The notes beneath the pieces are model-generated. The model had not been told where the DNA came from, did not search any database, and worked only from the letters and a program-made list of their open reading frames with translations. DNA of 64,000 nucleotides, taken from Escallonia rubra (lineage: Eukaryota > Streptophyta > Magnoliopsida > Escalloniales > Escalloniaceae). The position numbers and the translations under genes were made by a program. This document shows positions 1 to 13,300 of this stretch, in pieces. Where the stretch lies: positions 124,001-188,000 of the forward strand of contig JAVXUO010001992.1 in NCBI GenBank assembly GCA_033065855.1, given 5' to 3'. Within the stretch, counting starts at the first letter, position 1. Every line of letters starts with the position of its first letter.

Positions 1-209
1 ATTATGAAGTTCTAGTTTCTCTTAAGAGATGATACAACAATTCTAGGAGAAATGGTATAAAAGCTTTAGGGAGAAAAAGCTTATCTTTAAAAATATAGGT
101 CAAGGGTCATGTTTATAGAGGTCTGGGACGCCAGAAATGATAAAGATGATCATATCAATATGGCAACCATACTTCTCCAAAGTAACTGCTCAATTACCTC
201 GCTTATAGG

Positions 210-1080
210 AGCATGAAGATCGGTAAACATTCGCTTAATGGTGGTTGGCTCCCACTAAACCACTTCTTAAGATTCGACTATGTTGACATTGTCATTTGGG
301 GCCACCTTTAGCTGAGCGCTTGGATTCCCAAATCAATCTTATATCCTCCTGGCTTCCCATATTTGGATATTCCTCCCTTATTGATATTTGAGTGAGAGAA
401 CCAATAAAGGCCTTGAATGTGGTATGGTAGTGGTCAAAGATGTAGTCACTATAGACTGGTAGAAGGTTGTGCTTTACCGTATTGACTTGTTCTTCCTTTG
501 AAAGGCGGTTTACCATCTGAGTGGCTATGTTTCTCCATCGAATAATGAAAGCAAAAACTGACACCTTCGGTTCATGTTTGAGAGTTTCCAAGTTGCAAGT
601 TCCCCATTATACTGGTACAGGTTAACAAACTCTTGGACCACATTTTCCACTGTGCAAATTTATGAGTCCTCAAGGGTGAGGAACCATTGAGCAACATCCC
701 CTATAAGGGTATGGTGGAATAATTGCACCAACTGATTCTGATTAACTCAAGAGAAGCTAATGCATAGACGTACATCTTAACATGGATCTTTGGGATCGAG
801 GTTCCATCGAACTTATTCAGGTCAAACATCTTGGACTTGTGTAAAAGTATGTCATCTGGGCCCAAAGTGAGGGTTCCGAAGTCCATGGGATCAACAACCC
901 TCCTCATCCTAGCTAGTTGGGATTCTAAAGTTGCCGATTTCTCCTTCCAATCAGGTATCCCAGGTATCTCAAGCATATCTTCCCGTAGGGCTCATATTGT
1001 GAGTTTGCATCTTTCTTCCCTTCTTCCTTCTTCAGAACCTCATGCTTTGGCTCTGGTGGGGTCCTTCCCCTTTTGAATAG
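210..1080 (-). pseudogene. Ty3/gypsy gag fragments, decayed
   Basis: Two minus-strand open stretches, 701-976 and 292-591, are separated by a frameshifted gap. The first holds KMFDLNKFDGTSIPKIHVKM, like the start of plant retrotransposon gag domains (F-x-K-Y-D-G-T ... P ... H). The second holds RWRNIATQMVNRLSKEEQV and then YPNMG, like the W-R-x-x-A-x-Q ... L-x-E-x-E-x-V block that follows. Below it, about 150-240, the reverse frame gives RMFTDLHAPISEVIEQLL, resembling the later gag segment. Stops between the blocks show it is dead. It belongs with the primer-binding site near 1.88 kb. Confidence 0.65.
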
Positions 1081-1876
1081 CTCTAATTATTTGGCAGTGC
1101 TCACCTGTTGTGTTGTTAATGCTTCGAAACTCTCCTAAAAATTCTTTTGTATTTGTCCAAGTATAAGGACAATATCCCTAGTGAATCGGCCGGTACCCGA
1201 TAAACCGGTCGGCACGTACGCTTGCAAGTTTATGAATATACCGGCTAGTATATTCTTTGGGTTTTGAATTGTTGGGATAGCTATACCTTCTGTTTTGCAT
1301 TGTCCTCAAAAGTAGCCCCTGCACTCATTAAAGTGTACCGGCCGGTTCACCAAGGACTTGTTTTGAGATTTCCTCTTATCAAGGTTACCAGCTAGTTTTA
1401 AGATGTACCTATAGGTTTCCCAATCTATACTCCCTAAAATTGATGGGTGCTATCGTTAAAGGAAAAATCCCCTAAATAGGTCCAGTGTATGTTGTCCATA
1501 CTCCAGTTAAGGTTACTCCTTCGGCTTACTTTGCACAATATACATCTCACATGTAACTCCTTCAGTTAATAATGGGTGGTCATGAGCACGTGTCCATATT
1601 GTTCGATATAACAAGAAACTAAGAAGCTCTTGGTACTATGGTCTTGGAGGTGAGAGCACAATCGAAAAATCACCCTATAACTTGGAAGCTCAAGGGTTTC
1701 AACTGTTACCCTCAAAAGGGTGGGCTGGGACAATCATGCTTGTCTTTCAAAATAAAGAACAAACATGTTAAAAACATACACGCACGTAAACATATAAGGT
1801 GAAAATGTTAACAACGCATCAAGGGAGAAATAATCATAAAAACCACAACAAGCTTACTGAGTCCTCTTAATTTATT

Positions 1877-1894
1877 CCCCAGCAGACTCGCCAC
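1877..1894 (-). other. retrotransposon primer-binding site, minus strand
   Basis: The minus strand reads GTGGCGAGTCTGCTGGGG, close to the TGGCGACTCTGCTGGGG primer-binding site of the Tat/Ogre group of plant Ty3/gypsy elements. It lies above the gag fragments in the correct order for a minus-strand element, with LTR-like DNA at higher coordinates. Match quality is judged from memory of the motif. Confidence 0.5.
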
Positions 1895-2601
1895 TATGAC
1901 GACCTATATCTGAAAAAGACCAGATTTTTCAAGTTGACATATCATTTTTTTTGGGGTTACCTTAAAATTAACAAGGGAGAACAAGAAAACCTCAATTCGA
2001 CTCTAAAAGTCCAGTGAAGGCTTCATAATCTTGCAAAACAGGAGATTCTAATTCGGAGACTAAGTTTTATGATGGGAAGGTGTTAGGCGCCCTATCATAC
2101 CCTACACAACCTCTAGTTATTTTTATGTGATTTCTTATAATTTTCACCAACACAAATAATATGAAAATAAAACCGTCGTTTGAATTCAACAACGGGAGCT
2201 CGAGAAGCATCCCATCGAACAAATCACGTGGTTTTGACCTTAGGGGAGGCAACCTAAATCTTGGTTTGCAGTTTTGGAAGTCTAATCCTAATCCACTTCT
2301 TCTAGTTGAAATCCGATTAACTGTTTAAATTAGGATTAGATTTTAATTAACTCTTTTAGTTAGTTTAGAAGTCTAACTCAAACCAACTTCTTCTAGTTGA
2401 AAGCATTGGAAACTTGTTTTTTATGCTTTACAGACCAAAACTATAGGTCGCGGGGAATGGATTTAATCTACTACTAATCAAAACTAATCTATGAAAACGA
2501 AAAAAGGGTAAGAAAAATTTGGACCGGCATATTGTCCATTTTGGAATCTCCACAATTCGACTACGACGCACGAACAAGTACAGGGAGGAAAGGACTTGCA
2601 A

Positions 2602-2650
<49 letters not shown>

Positions 2651-3220
2651 GCGCGCGCGCGCGCGATTCCATCTCTCATAAAAAAGTAGTAGCCTTTGTG
2701 AAGATTTCTCTCTCTAACTAATAGTCCCTTTTGGGACAGCCTGGAGCTGTTTATACAGAAGTCTGGGGAGCAGAAGAAGTACAAAAGGAGAACAAATGGC
2801 CATCCTTGTCGCTTCTAAAAGATAAGCCTAGAAATGACCAAAATGCCCTCTTTAGCGGATACATTTAAACCTTAAAGGACAACTGGCTGGTTTAGACGAA
2901 AACCGACGATTACTCTTTCCTTTCTTCAGTAACTTTTAAGCTTAACTCTAGAACTCATCTCTAGAAGGAAAACTACTACCTTTTTTTACACGTGATTAAT
3001 ATGAAATTGGGGCAGACATCCAGATTAAAACCAAACCAACTATTACACTCTCCATCACAGGTTAGACTCTAACATGAGTTAAGCCTAAATTGAGTGGACT
3101 AACCAGCTAGACTGAGCTTGCTAAACTCTGGACTCAGAATAGTGAAATAAAGCCTAAAATATTAAAATAATGCCCATAAGAATAATCAAAGAAAACGGTA
3201 TAACTAAATAAATAAAGCTT
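1895..3220 (-). mobile_element. LTR-like remnant of the same gypsy element
   Basis: There are no open frames of interest. Short blocks recur in the 49.9-52.4 kb remnant: a 'ggtgttaggcgccc' block at about 2080 resembles 'ggggttaggcaccc' near 50150, and a 'ggttagactctaac' block near 3060 resembles 'ggttaaactctaac' near 51023. A 35-bp block (gaagtctaa...tctagttgaaa) occurs twice between 2276 and 2402. The outer LTR boundary is not resolved. Confidence 0.4.
2605..2665. repeat. compound microsatellite (CT)n-(CA)n-(CG)n
   Basis: Three dinucleotide runs follow each other without interruption: about 17 CT units, 6 CA units and 8 CG units. The CA/CG part is strictly alternating purine-pyrimidine. Confidence 0.95.
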
Positions 3221-4260
3221 AAAAATTGGGAATGCTACAGTACTGGCAGTCCTCAGACTGTGTCCAAATTACCTCGACTCCTTCCTTTTCTCCTCTTAGT
3301 CCTTCCTTGCCTGTATTTTGCATAGCTTTGGCATCAATCTACACTTGGTTTGTGGCACGTACACCTATAAATGAATCCATTTCCTTGGCAACAAAAACAA
3401 AATTGAAAATATCGGCTTTTTTAACTATGTTATGCACACATAGAACCTTTAAATCTTCAACGACACGAAGTAATCAAGCTTTCAAAACAGTTTAGAGACC
3501 AAGGACCAGAAGAACTGGACATCAACATCAAAGTAGACTAAAAACCTGCAGAATTTAGAGGTGGTTAATAGATGTTCCGATGGTAGGTCACCCATCAAAG
3601 AAAATGTCAGAGGGTAAAAGTTGTTCTGTGAAGCATGTCATAAGGAAAAATTGTTGGTAGATTGTTAGAGCTTATTTAACGTAGTCCATAGTTGGTAGAT
3701 TGCTTCTCACGATAGCAGGAATGTGTTTTATTCCTTATTCAAAGATTTGACAAAGTAAAGAATCATCGTGATTTTGCGAGAATGATTTATTCTCATTTGA
3801 AAAATAGTAACGAAAATATCGTTGTACCTATGATGCTCCTGGATCCAAAAAGATAGTTCTGAAGTCATTCAATGTACCACATCACAAGACAGGCCCACGT
3901 CAATAAGGATAGTAATGCCGTACGTGGATCAGATCATTTCCAAGTGACAGACGAATATTTTCCTACGGACGGAAATCACCCGAAAAAACATTTGGTGCAA
4001 ACCTTTTCTTCCACATCCAAACACCCAAAAACACGAAAAAGAGTCATCACACCATTCCAAATTTTAACCTGGTTAATGACCAATTGTTTTTTACTAAGAA
4101 GTTTTTAACGACGCATGATCGGTTATGTGTCGCCGCAGAAAGGCAAATACGGTACAAAATCCCAAGACGTGCTCTTTTAGTGGTGGCTCCGCCCCCCTGC
4201 TCACTCAGATTACAATAGATCGGTCTGAAAAATATTCGAAGTGGGTGCGTAGAGGCGAAC
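3221..4260 (+). promoter_or_regulatory. upstream region of the DNAJC8-like gene
   Basis: This is the interval between the gypsy remnant and the DNAJC8-like start. It holds no supportable coding frame. About 4110-4260 looks like 5' leader (rising GC, 'ggctccgcccccctgc' at 4184). Two upstream ATGs, at 4114 and 4125, would precede the main start if the leader extends that far; the second frame overlaps the start codon out of frame. No TATA box is convincing. Confidence 0.35.
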
Positions 4261-4359
4261 ATGGGGGAGATGAATTCGAGCAGCGTGGAGGACGATTTGC
4301 TCCTCAAGAACTTCTTCGCCGAAGTCAGCGAAGTCGAGCGCGACAACGAAGTCGCCAGG

Positions 4360-4390
<31 letters not shown>

Positions 4391-7300
4391 ATATCTATCT
4401 ATCTATCTACATGTATATTATGATATTTATTATTCAATTGTAGATGCACCTGTCGTTGCCCTAGTGTGTTGGTGTGTTTTGTTGTGTGTTTCTGTCAATA
4501 CCCTTTATGGGTTTTTGCCCGGTATCAAAACCGGATTGCTTATCCGGAGAATTTTCGCGGGCAGGGTTTGGCGATAGACTCTCCTTTTCCTTCGTGGTGT
4601 TTATGGCCGGAACTTAGGTTTCAAGGGAGTTAGTTGGTACGGTGAGTAGGACGAGAGTTGAGGGTGCGTGTTGCCTGTCATTGATGAGACTTGGGTAGGA
4701 ATAGAAATTGGGTAGAAGTTGTTGTGGATAGCGACCTAGGAAAAATGATGTTGTTGATGTCAAGAGGAAGGGTGGTCAGATCATATCAGATAAATGAGTG
4801 AAATGATAGGCTATTTCCCCCCTCTGGAAGGCCTGGCAGATTCTATTAAGAAGCAATTTTGGGAAAATAAGTTGTTTATAAGGAGAATTGAATGGGCATG
4901 TGGGAAGAAGCGGTGGAGGCTTTGCAGGGTTTGTGTATGATTTGGTTTCAGAGTTAGGAATGAATTAATTTTGCAGTGGCAAACCTGATGGTAGCGAACA
5001 CCTTTATAACGAAGTAGACAAGCAGTTGCTTACCTTTACTAGGGGTTCACTCTGTAGCCAGTTATGTTTCTTCCTTACTTGGATTCATGCATTAAGAGAG
5101 GTTAATAGGAAGGATAAAGGTGTGGGACATCCGCATACTGGGGGGTCGAATCTTGATGGAAGACAAATTAAATATTCATATAGATTAGTTCAAGAAACAA
5201 TATGGATTGCGGTGCCTACTTGTAGTAAGAGAGTTGCTAGGGGCGTCCTTGGGGATATAGATTGAAATGGTCCTATATTTAGAGAAACTTGGTGGTGTAA
5301 TGAGGAGGTCCAAAGCTCAGCTAAGTTAAAGAGTGAATGCTATGAAGGATTACGCTAGTGCAATAATGAGGAATGTATTGAAGTATAAGTTGGCTAGGGA
5401 AAAGGTAAAGAAGGCAGTGAGCCGCATGATATTTGAAGAGGTGTGTAGGGATTTAGGCTTTCAATTTCCATTGTTGGTAGGAGTAATTCTTGTAGACGGC
5501 CTCAACACGTCATTCTTGGGACCAACCAATGGAGGATCGTGACCTGAGCAAGGTGCAACTGCAATTGGGCCTAGGTGCAGACAATGTTGGCGCATGATCC
5601 CATTGGCTGGCCACAAGGTTGTCGTGTTGGGGCCGCACCATGCAAGATTTTCTCTTGCCAAGTGTGAGAAACGATACGTGTCCAACCATTTTTATTTACC
5701 TAATGAGCTAATTATTCTCCAAATTCGTCAGAATAAAACCAATATCCTGCCCCTTTTCCCCTTCTACTTCCAATATATTGATGGCCAGAGACATGTAGCA
5801 GTTGAAGTTTCAATTGGTCCGACTTCGTTCTAATTGTGGAATATCATAAGGTCCTAAAGACATTCTTCTTGAATCTTCTTGAGTCTAATGCATCTAAAGG
5901 AACAACTTTTTTTCTTATTTTCCGATATATGCAAGTATGTTATGGCATGGTTACGCAGCGAGATCGCATGCCTTACCTATCAGCTATTCATTTATTATGT
6001 GGTTTTTGAACTATTTGCTGACATATGTTCTCTTTCGGCGGGAAAATAAACCCAAAAATTTTTGTAGGATTCTTTCGTGCTTCAAATTGAATGCGTTTGA
6101 GTATCTTAACCTATCTTTTGACTCGTCCCCGGATGAAGTGAAAAGGCAATATCGTAAGGTAATCACTTTATATAGATCAAACGGATTGACGATTTTATTG
6201 AGGTATAACATAACATGGCCATTCCTTTGACATATTTGGTTTAACTTGATACTCTGTAGCTGTCTTTGCTGGTTCACCCTGATAAGTGCAAGCATCCACA
6301 AGCCAAGGAAGCATTTGGCGGTAAGTAATTCTTTGCTACGTGTTTTTCCGATGGGGAGATCTCAAAATTATCAGTACGTTCAAGTTTTTCTTATGGATCT
6401 TATTATGGTTATTGGCAAAAGTCCCTGCTTGGAGGTTGTGGATGGATAGTTTTCATTCATTTATAAGCATAATGCATCTTTACAATCTTTTATGTAATTT
6501 TTATGGCAATCTGTAATATGCTGTGTGCATTGTGTCTCAGAAACTGGGTTTTGAGAGTCATAACTTTGTTGTAAAACATGGATGCACATAGACCTTATGT
6601 TTTAAGAAAAGGCAAAGGCTGCTTTGTAATCACACCTGACAAAGTTAGGCTCAATTTCGTTTTGGTTGTGATAGTTATTTCTGCCTTTTCGAGAAGCATC
6701 AGTAAAGGTCCATTTTTGGTTCCAAATATGACCATCATCTCTTTTGAGATTTGCCTCTTTGAATTTTTACAAAAATGTTTCAGCTGAAATCTATCAACTC
6801 TACCGTAGAAAGACGAGGCTTCCCGCTCAAATCGAAAACTTGTATCAGTTTTGAGCTTTTGTGCTTCTTAGAGGCACCAGCTTAGTAGCATAAAACAAAT
6901 TTTCTTTTGGGACCGGGCCGGGCCAGGCGCCATGGGGATGGGTGTGTGTGTGTTAAATACCACTAGAAAAATGGTGGTGGGGGACAGATACAACCTTACC
7001 CCAAGAATACAGGAGGATAAAATGAGTATTAGGCTTGATTGTGCTTGCTTCCTCAATTTTATCATAACTTCGCGACTAAGACCACAAGTTGTTGGCAACG
7101 TGTGTTTTACTTCTTGTGTAATGTATTTCGTGTTTAAAAGCTATAGCATTAAATACGTTGTACTACTTCTTGATCATAAAGTTGAAATCTCTAGGGCTCT
7201 TGCATCAGTAGGATACTAGGAGACTGATGACGAAGTAGATATACTGAGTGGGGAGTACCTGAGAATGATATACTTTGGTATCTTGGGTTAATATTGCTGA

Positions 7301-10300
7301 TGGGCAGCTAAGAAGCGCGTAAGATGAGTGCAATTGATAAGTGAAAGCCTAGGATTGGCAGCCACCCAAAAGGGTTGGAAAAAAACTGATAAGCAAAAGA
7401 AGGTGCGCATGGCACGACTTCAGAACGAGATAGGGAATGTTAATTAGGATAAATAGGTTATATTTAAGAAGGCCTTTGGATGCCTCTGTGAGAATAAGAT
7501 GGTTCAAATTCGGACGAGCAATAAGAGGTCATATAAGAGAGAGTACAAGATAAGGATTCATGGAGCCAACCCCAACTAGATTGGACTAAAGGTTAGTTGG
7601 GTTGAGTTGAATATATTGGTTTCGGGGAGGGACTTTCGACAGCATTACATGCCAGCATTCAAAGTTACTGCTAATATTGAGGGCTTTTAATGGTGTGGAG
7701 ACTCCTCTCCGTCTGCAGCATTATTCTCTTTTGAACCACTTTTTTTATTTGGGTCAAGGAGGAGTTTCCACGCTATGCTTCTTAGTCATATAGATGATCT
7801 GAGCAATAGAATCATCTATGTACTTGAATATGTGGTTAAGCCACGTCAGCTCCTTGGTGCTTTGGGCTTCTTTTTTATGTGGGTTCCCCTTTCTAATAAA
7901 TTCTTTTAGTTATCAAGAAAATAGGCTGGATAAGATAATCGAGTATTCGACATTGATAGCAAGTATTATTGACATAGTGATTTCTTTTGTTCTTTGGGGA
8001 TGTTTTTTAGGTGTACTTGAGGAGATTCCTAGCGACTGTGTCCTTGAGCTAATTGTAATTCGGTTACAAGTAGAACGTGAGGAGATGTCGCTTTTACCCT
8101 CTTATATGATGATAACCCTATTGCACGTAAAAGGAAAACAAAAATCAAAACTAGCTCCAAAAAAGGACAATTGATGATCAAAAGTGTCGGGTGGTCTAAA
8201 TTGAGCTTTGCAACCTTGGAGGTGTTGGCTTTGTTATGTGGTTCACCCCCCCCCCCCCCCCCCTCTCCTCTCCCTCTTTCCCCCCCTTGAGAAGAGGTTA
8301 AACGTGTTGCGCTATGAACTATTAAGCAGGAGTAGGTTCTTTCCTTTCCTAACTTTTTATCAAGCAGCTTCTAAGTAGGACAAGATAGGCCCAATAGTGC
8401 ACAGGCATTTTATTCAGCTTGAATCGGATCTACTACCCAATTTACAGACAGGTAGTTTGGATTTCTTTTCTCATGAGAAGTAAGTTTTTGAGGCCAATTG
8501 ACCTCCATTAGTTGAATAATATTGACCTGCTGTTGGATTCATCTTAAATTCTTTAGATTTTGGAACTTTTGCTGCCAAGGTCTGCCTTGACGAAAGTGAC
8601 TGCAAGCTCACAGCAGTGTGTGATGGTCCTGGTTTCATCAAAAGTTTCTTGATTATGTGGAAAGTAACCTGTGTGCTTTGTGCACTTATAGTGGCTTGCT
8701 AAGTAGCATGGACATGAACACTGCGTCTGATACCGAAGGTGACCGGACACAACAATTTCCAAAAAACAAAATTGTGGACAACATGCGGGCTCATCTAAGT
8801 CTCGAGCAAATTCTGCCCCCATATAATAGTAAATTACCAACTAGTAAACAATAAACATCCAATAAAATCAAGCGGAAAGGAATACAGAAGCAGCTTTCAT
8901 CCCTTCCATCCATCAAGATTCAATTAACATCAGTTACCTCATCATGTTCATTTCCATTTGGACCTCCATCATCAACTCTTCCCTGCACATCTCATCAAGT
9001 GAGAGATCTGTCTCCTTTGTTAGATCGCCTTAATGGAACAGCCCCGTCTCCATCGCGGTTAGGCAGAAGTTGATTGGAACAATAGGTAAGAATATAATGT
9101 ATTTTTAGGATTTTTCCTAGTCTTCAATTTATAAGAAAAACCCAACTTTCTCTAAGAGTCCATCATGACCCTAAAATTAGTTTAAGAATTGCAATTCATA
9201 GATATTGGACTCTTATGCAAAAGGTGTCGGACACACTGCAATCAAAATAAAAAACAGATGGACACCACCCAAAGGTGTCCAACACGTGTCGGGAGGTGTT
9301 CGAGACGCATTCTGTTGTCGGTTAGTGCTGCATACAATACCTTGACCCAAAAGAGATGTCCGTGCTTCCTAGTTGGCTTGGGGTCGTAGATACTGGGGTA
9401 GCAATCTAGGATTTTTTACAATCTAAATGGACTGAGGATTTTCTTCTTGCTCCATGTGGCTTTTCTTCCTTTTATGTAATTCAGCCCAAAGGGCTCCCAT
9501 ACCTGTGTACACTACCAATTAGAATAAGGAAAGGAAAAGTAAAAGATAAAAGCGTGTGTACTCAAGAGTATGTTGGTGAAACAAACTTTTTTCTTTTTAC
9601 GGAGTATATTGGGTTCAATTTCTTGGCTAGCCCTTTAAAGGGAGATGTTGCCTTGTGGTGTGGTTGTGGTTGTGGTTCTGGATCGTACAGATGGTATGAG
9701 AGCTGTTAGTGGTTTTAGTCCCTCATAAAGGTGAATAATTGCAGAAACGAAGGGGAAGTAGTGTATATCTCATACTAGCTAGAGGGAGCCGACAAAGATG
9801 TGCTTCCGTTTCTTGTGCATTTAGTGCCCCAAGGCATTGGAGATTCCGATATGCTTTCTTCTGTTTGGAAAAAGGCTAACCTTTGGGAATTTAGTCGACT
9901 CGAATGCCCTTCTGATTGGACTGCCCTCTCTGTCTTTGGTTGGAAAGGTCTAGCAAGGCTTGAATGGTTCCAGGTTAGGTTTAAAACTGGTCATTCTGAA
10001 ATCGCATCGTGTCTGGACGCCCATCTATGGGAATTTCTGTCTTGTCAAAAGTTTGTAAGGTTTTGATTAATCTTTAGGGGTTTGAGATCTCAAACTTTTC
10101 ACTTTTCCGTCATGTTAAATTTATATGATTTTTACTAACCTTAAGCCGTGATTTTTTTTTTTTTTTCTCTCTTATACTTACTATGTACCAATGTGTTTGC
10201 CATTTTGACTGTTTTGTAATAAATCCGTGAAAAAAATTAATGAAAGCTGAAAACTTTGACAAAATGAGAGTGGAGGGAAGGATTCATGATCCCTATTTAA

Positions 10301-13300
10301 ATAGCTTGATGGTGTACATGCTAAAAATCCGGTACATTCCGTTAGTTGAGTTTTTGGGTGCCTTGTAAAGGTATGTATCAAATTCTTATATAGGTAATGT
10401 TACTGGCAAAGAAGACTGTAGTTTGTGGCGAGGCGGCAGAGACCACCACTTACCTTGACGTTATCCCCATGCGGCCACTCCCAGAGGGGAGATCTCTATT
10501 CTAATTCCCACTGAGGAAAGTGTCAGTATATTAGTTGTCAAAAGCAACGGGGAATTGCAGAATGGCTTATCTTAAGAATTCAAGACTTGAGAGTGAGAAT
10601 GGTATTGTTGCATGGACACTTGAACTAAGCGGGTTGGCATGTTCTTTCGTTATGGAGGGAAAAGGGTTTCTTTGCTGCAATAGAAGTCTTGATCTCTCTG
10701 AAGTAGCAGTCTTTGTGTGGTCGAGTTATTAATAGAAGTTTTCAGCAGGCAGTACAAATGTGTCTATTTTTCTATTTTGAATTCAATCTTCGTTTCCGTC
10801 AATATGAGTTCCTACCATTGGTTTAGGCGAATTTATGGGTGTTTTTGAAACAGCACTACATAGACCGATAGACGGCACTACATAGTTTTCTATTCCAAAC
10901 AGCACTACATAGTCCAATAGACAGCAAATTTCAGGTAACAGTTCTGGGGAGAAAAATAATTAGCTTCTGTTTCCTGGCCAAGAAAATCTAATATCTGGTG
11001 CTGTTCACAATTTTATGACCTGTTGACTATAGTAAAGGAATTTCTCTTTTCCAATCAAAGGCGCAAAAATTTTGTAGACACAAGTTATATTCTCATTCGG
11101 GCAAAAGTTTGGTGTAAACCTTGTTCTTGTTTAATGATATTATAATCTATGTTACATGAACTCTTCAAAATGCGTGCAATACCCTTGTCGGACACTCGAC
11201 ACTTGGACATGGGTACGGGATATGCGTCCGACACATCTCTAAGGATATGCCACTAAGAACACTATTTTAAAGTGTTTCTTTTAATCCATTATTGCTTTGA
11301 GATGAGATAAGATTTCAATTAAAACAATGTACCTCACTAAAAACGCCTTTTTGCCTTAGGATTAATTGGAAAATAGTAATAGATAGAGATAATTTGCCGT
11401 GTCCCCGTGTCTTGGGTTTTGAAAGTTAGGCGAATCCGACACTTGGACACGTATCCAACTCGGACACTCGTACTAAGTCCATGTAACTTGGATTATAATT
11501 AAGGTCTGGGTTATGAACTCTATTACGCTGGTGCTGCTGCAATATGTTGTTGCCTTGGCTTAAACACACATTAAAACAGCAACAAGAACCGCAGCACTGC
11601 GCAAAATAAAAAGTGCATATGTTGTTGCTGATTCATGATTTGCTATAAACTCTTTGCGTGGACCTAATTTGGTACAGAATGCCATTATCATGTAATTTGC
11701 CTTGTCCAAATTTAGTTCCTCAGAGTCGCTTCTTCACCCACAATATCTTGTTATATTTTGTGCAGCATTGGCGAAGGCCCAACAACTATTACTTGATCCG
11801 CAAGAAAGAGAATATCTTCTGAACCAAGTCAATGCAGCTAAAGGTCTGTGCCAGAATCCATTGTATTTATCTGTATATATCTGTATGAAATTTGAGTGTA
11901 AGCCTTCATGCAACAGTAAGGTGTGTTCCATTGTGACATAAAGGTCATGGGTTTGAACCACCATAGCAGCTCTCCACCTCAGACCCTGCAGTGGTGGGAG
12001 CCTCGTACTGCTCCGCCCTTTTGGTAGATGTTGATCTCACGAATTTTACTGCAAATTCGATGTTTACTATTCATCTTTATACAATAAATGGTGCTTTATT
12101 GCATTTTTAGTTTCAGTTCATTAGCCTTCATGCAACAGTAAGGTGTGTTCCATTGTGACATAAAGGTCATGGGTTTGAACCACCATAGCAGCTCTCCACC
12201 TCAGACCCTGCAGTGGTGGGAGCCTCGTACTGCTCCGCCCTTTTGGTAGATGTTGATCTCACGAATTTTACTGCAAATTCGATGTTTACTATTCATCTTT
12301 ATACAATAAATGGTGCTTTATTGCATTTTTAGTTTCAGTTCATTAGATTGTTCTTTCTCTTAGCTTCTTTCGTGTTTGGCAACGTGTCGTTTTTTCCTCT
12401 ATATGTTTTGAGAGATCATATAATTACACCCCATTTGTTGCTAAATGGTGATTTTTCGTCTGTAATGCATTTCTAAAGCAACAAAAAAACCTCACATTTT
12501 TAACACATGTATCTCGTCTTTTTCCAAGGAGCAGCGATAAAACATTTTGACGTCAGATGACCATCTAGCTTTTTGCCATAGTTAAGCTTAGTTTTAAAGT
12601 TTCCCCCAGAATACATGAATAGAAAAGCTTGAATATGGTAAACTTAGGACACCAGAATGGCAGTCAGTTTTTCCTCTATATTGGGCACTTTTTTATTCCT
12701 TTGCATTCATCATTTTTTATCCTGCTGGTATAATAAAGTGGCAAGATGGTTCATCCATTTTTTTCAAGCTGACTGCAGAAGAACTTAAAGCAAAGAGGAA
12801 GAAACAGCTGAAGAAGGACACTGCTTCCAAGTTGAAGTCTTTAGTTGACGAGGTAATGTGAGGCTACACCAGCTTATTTGTCATTGATTGTCTTTTATAT
12901 TCATCTTTGTCATCTTGCTCTACAATTGAAAATTTTAGTTTGTTATATTCAGAAAGAGATAATGGATTTTCATACTTCTTCTCACTAAATTTAAATTTTT
13001 TCAGTTGGTATAAGTTTGAACCAGTTATCATGTTAGGGTTTCCAAATAAGAATTGGACATGGTGTAGCCAAGGTCCATTGCAAGGGGTACCTTATGTTGC
13101 ATGAGGTTTAAATTAGTCCAGAGCTACTTGAAATGAAACCAGTTGTTAACCTTATGTTGGTCTACACCAAACCTTACATGAAAGATGAGCTGATTGACAG
13201 TTTTTACGTCGGTCTTTGTATCAAGTATAGAACTATAATACATAGAATTCAAGTACATGTAAGCTTCTGGATTTGGCCTTTAAGTAGTATAACAGAACAC

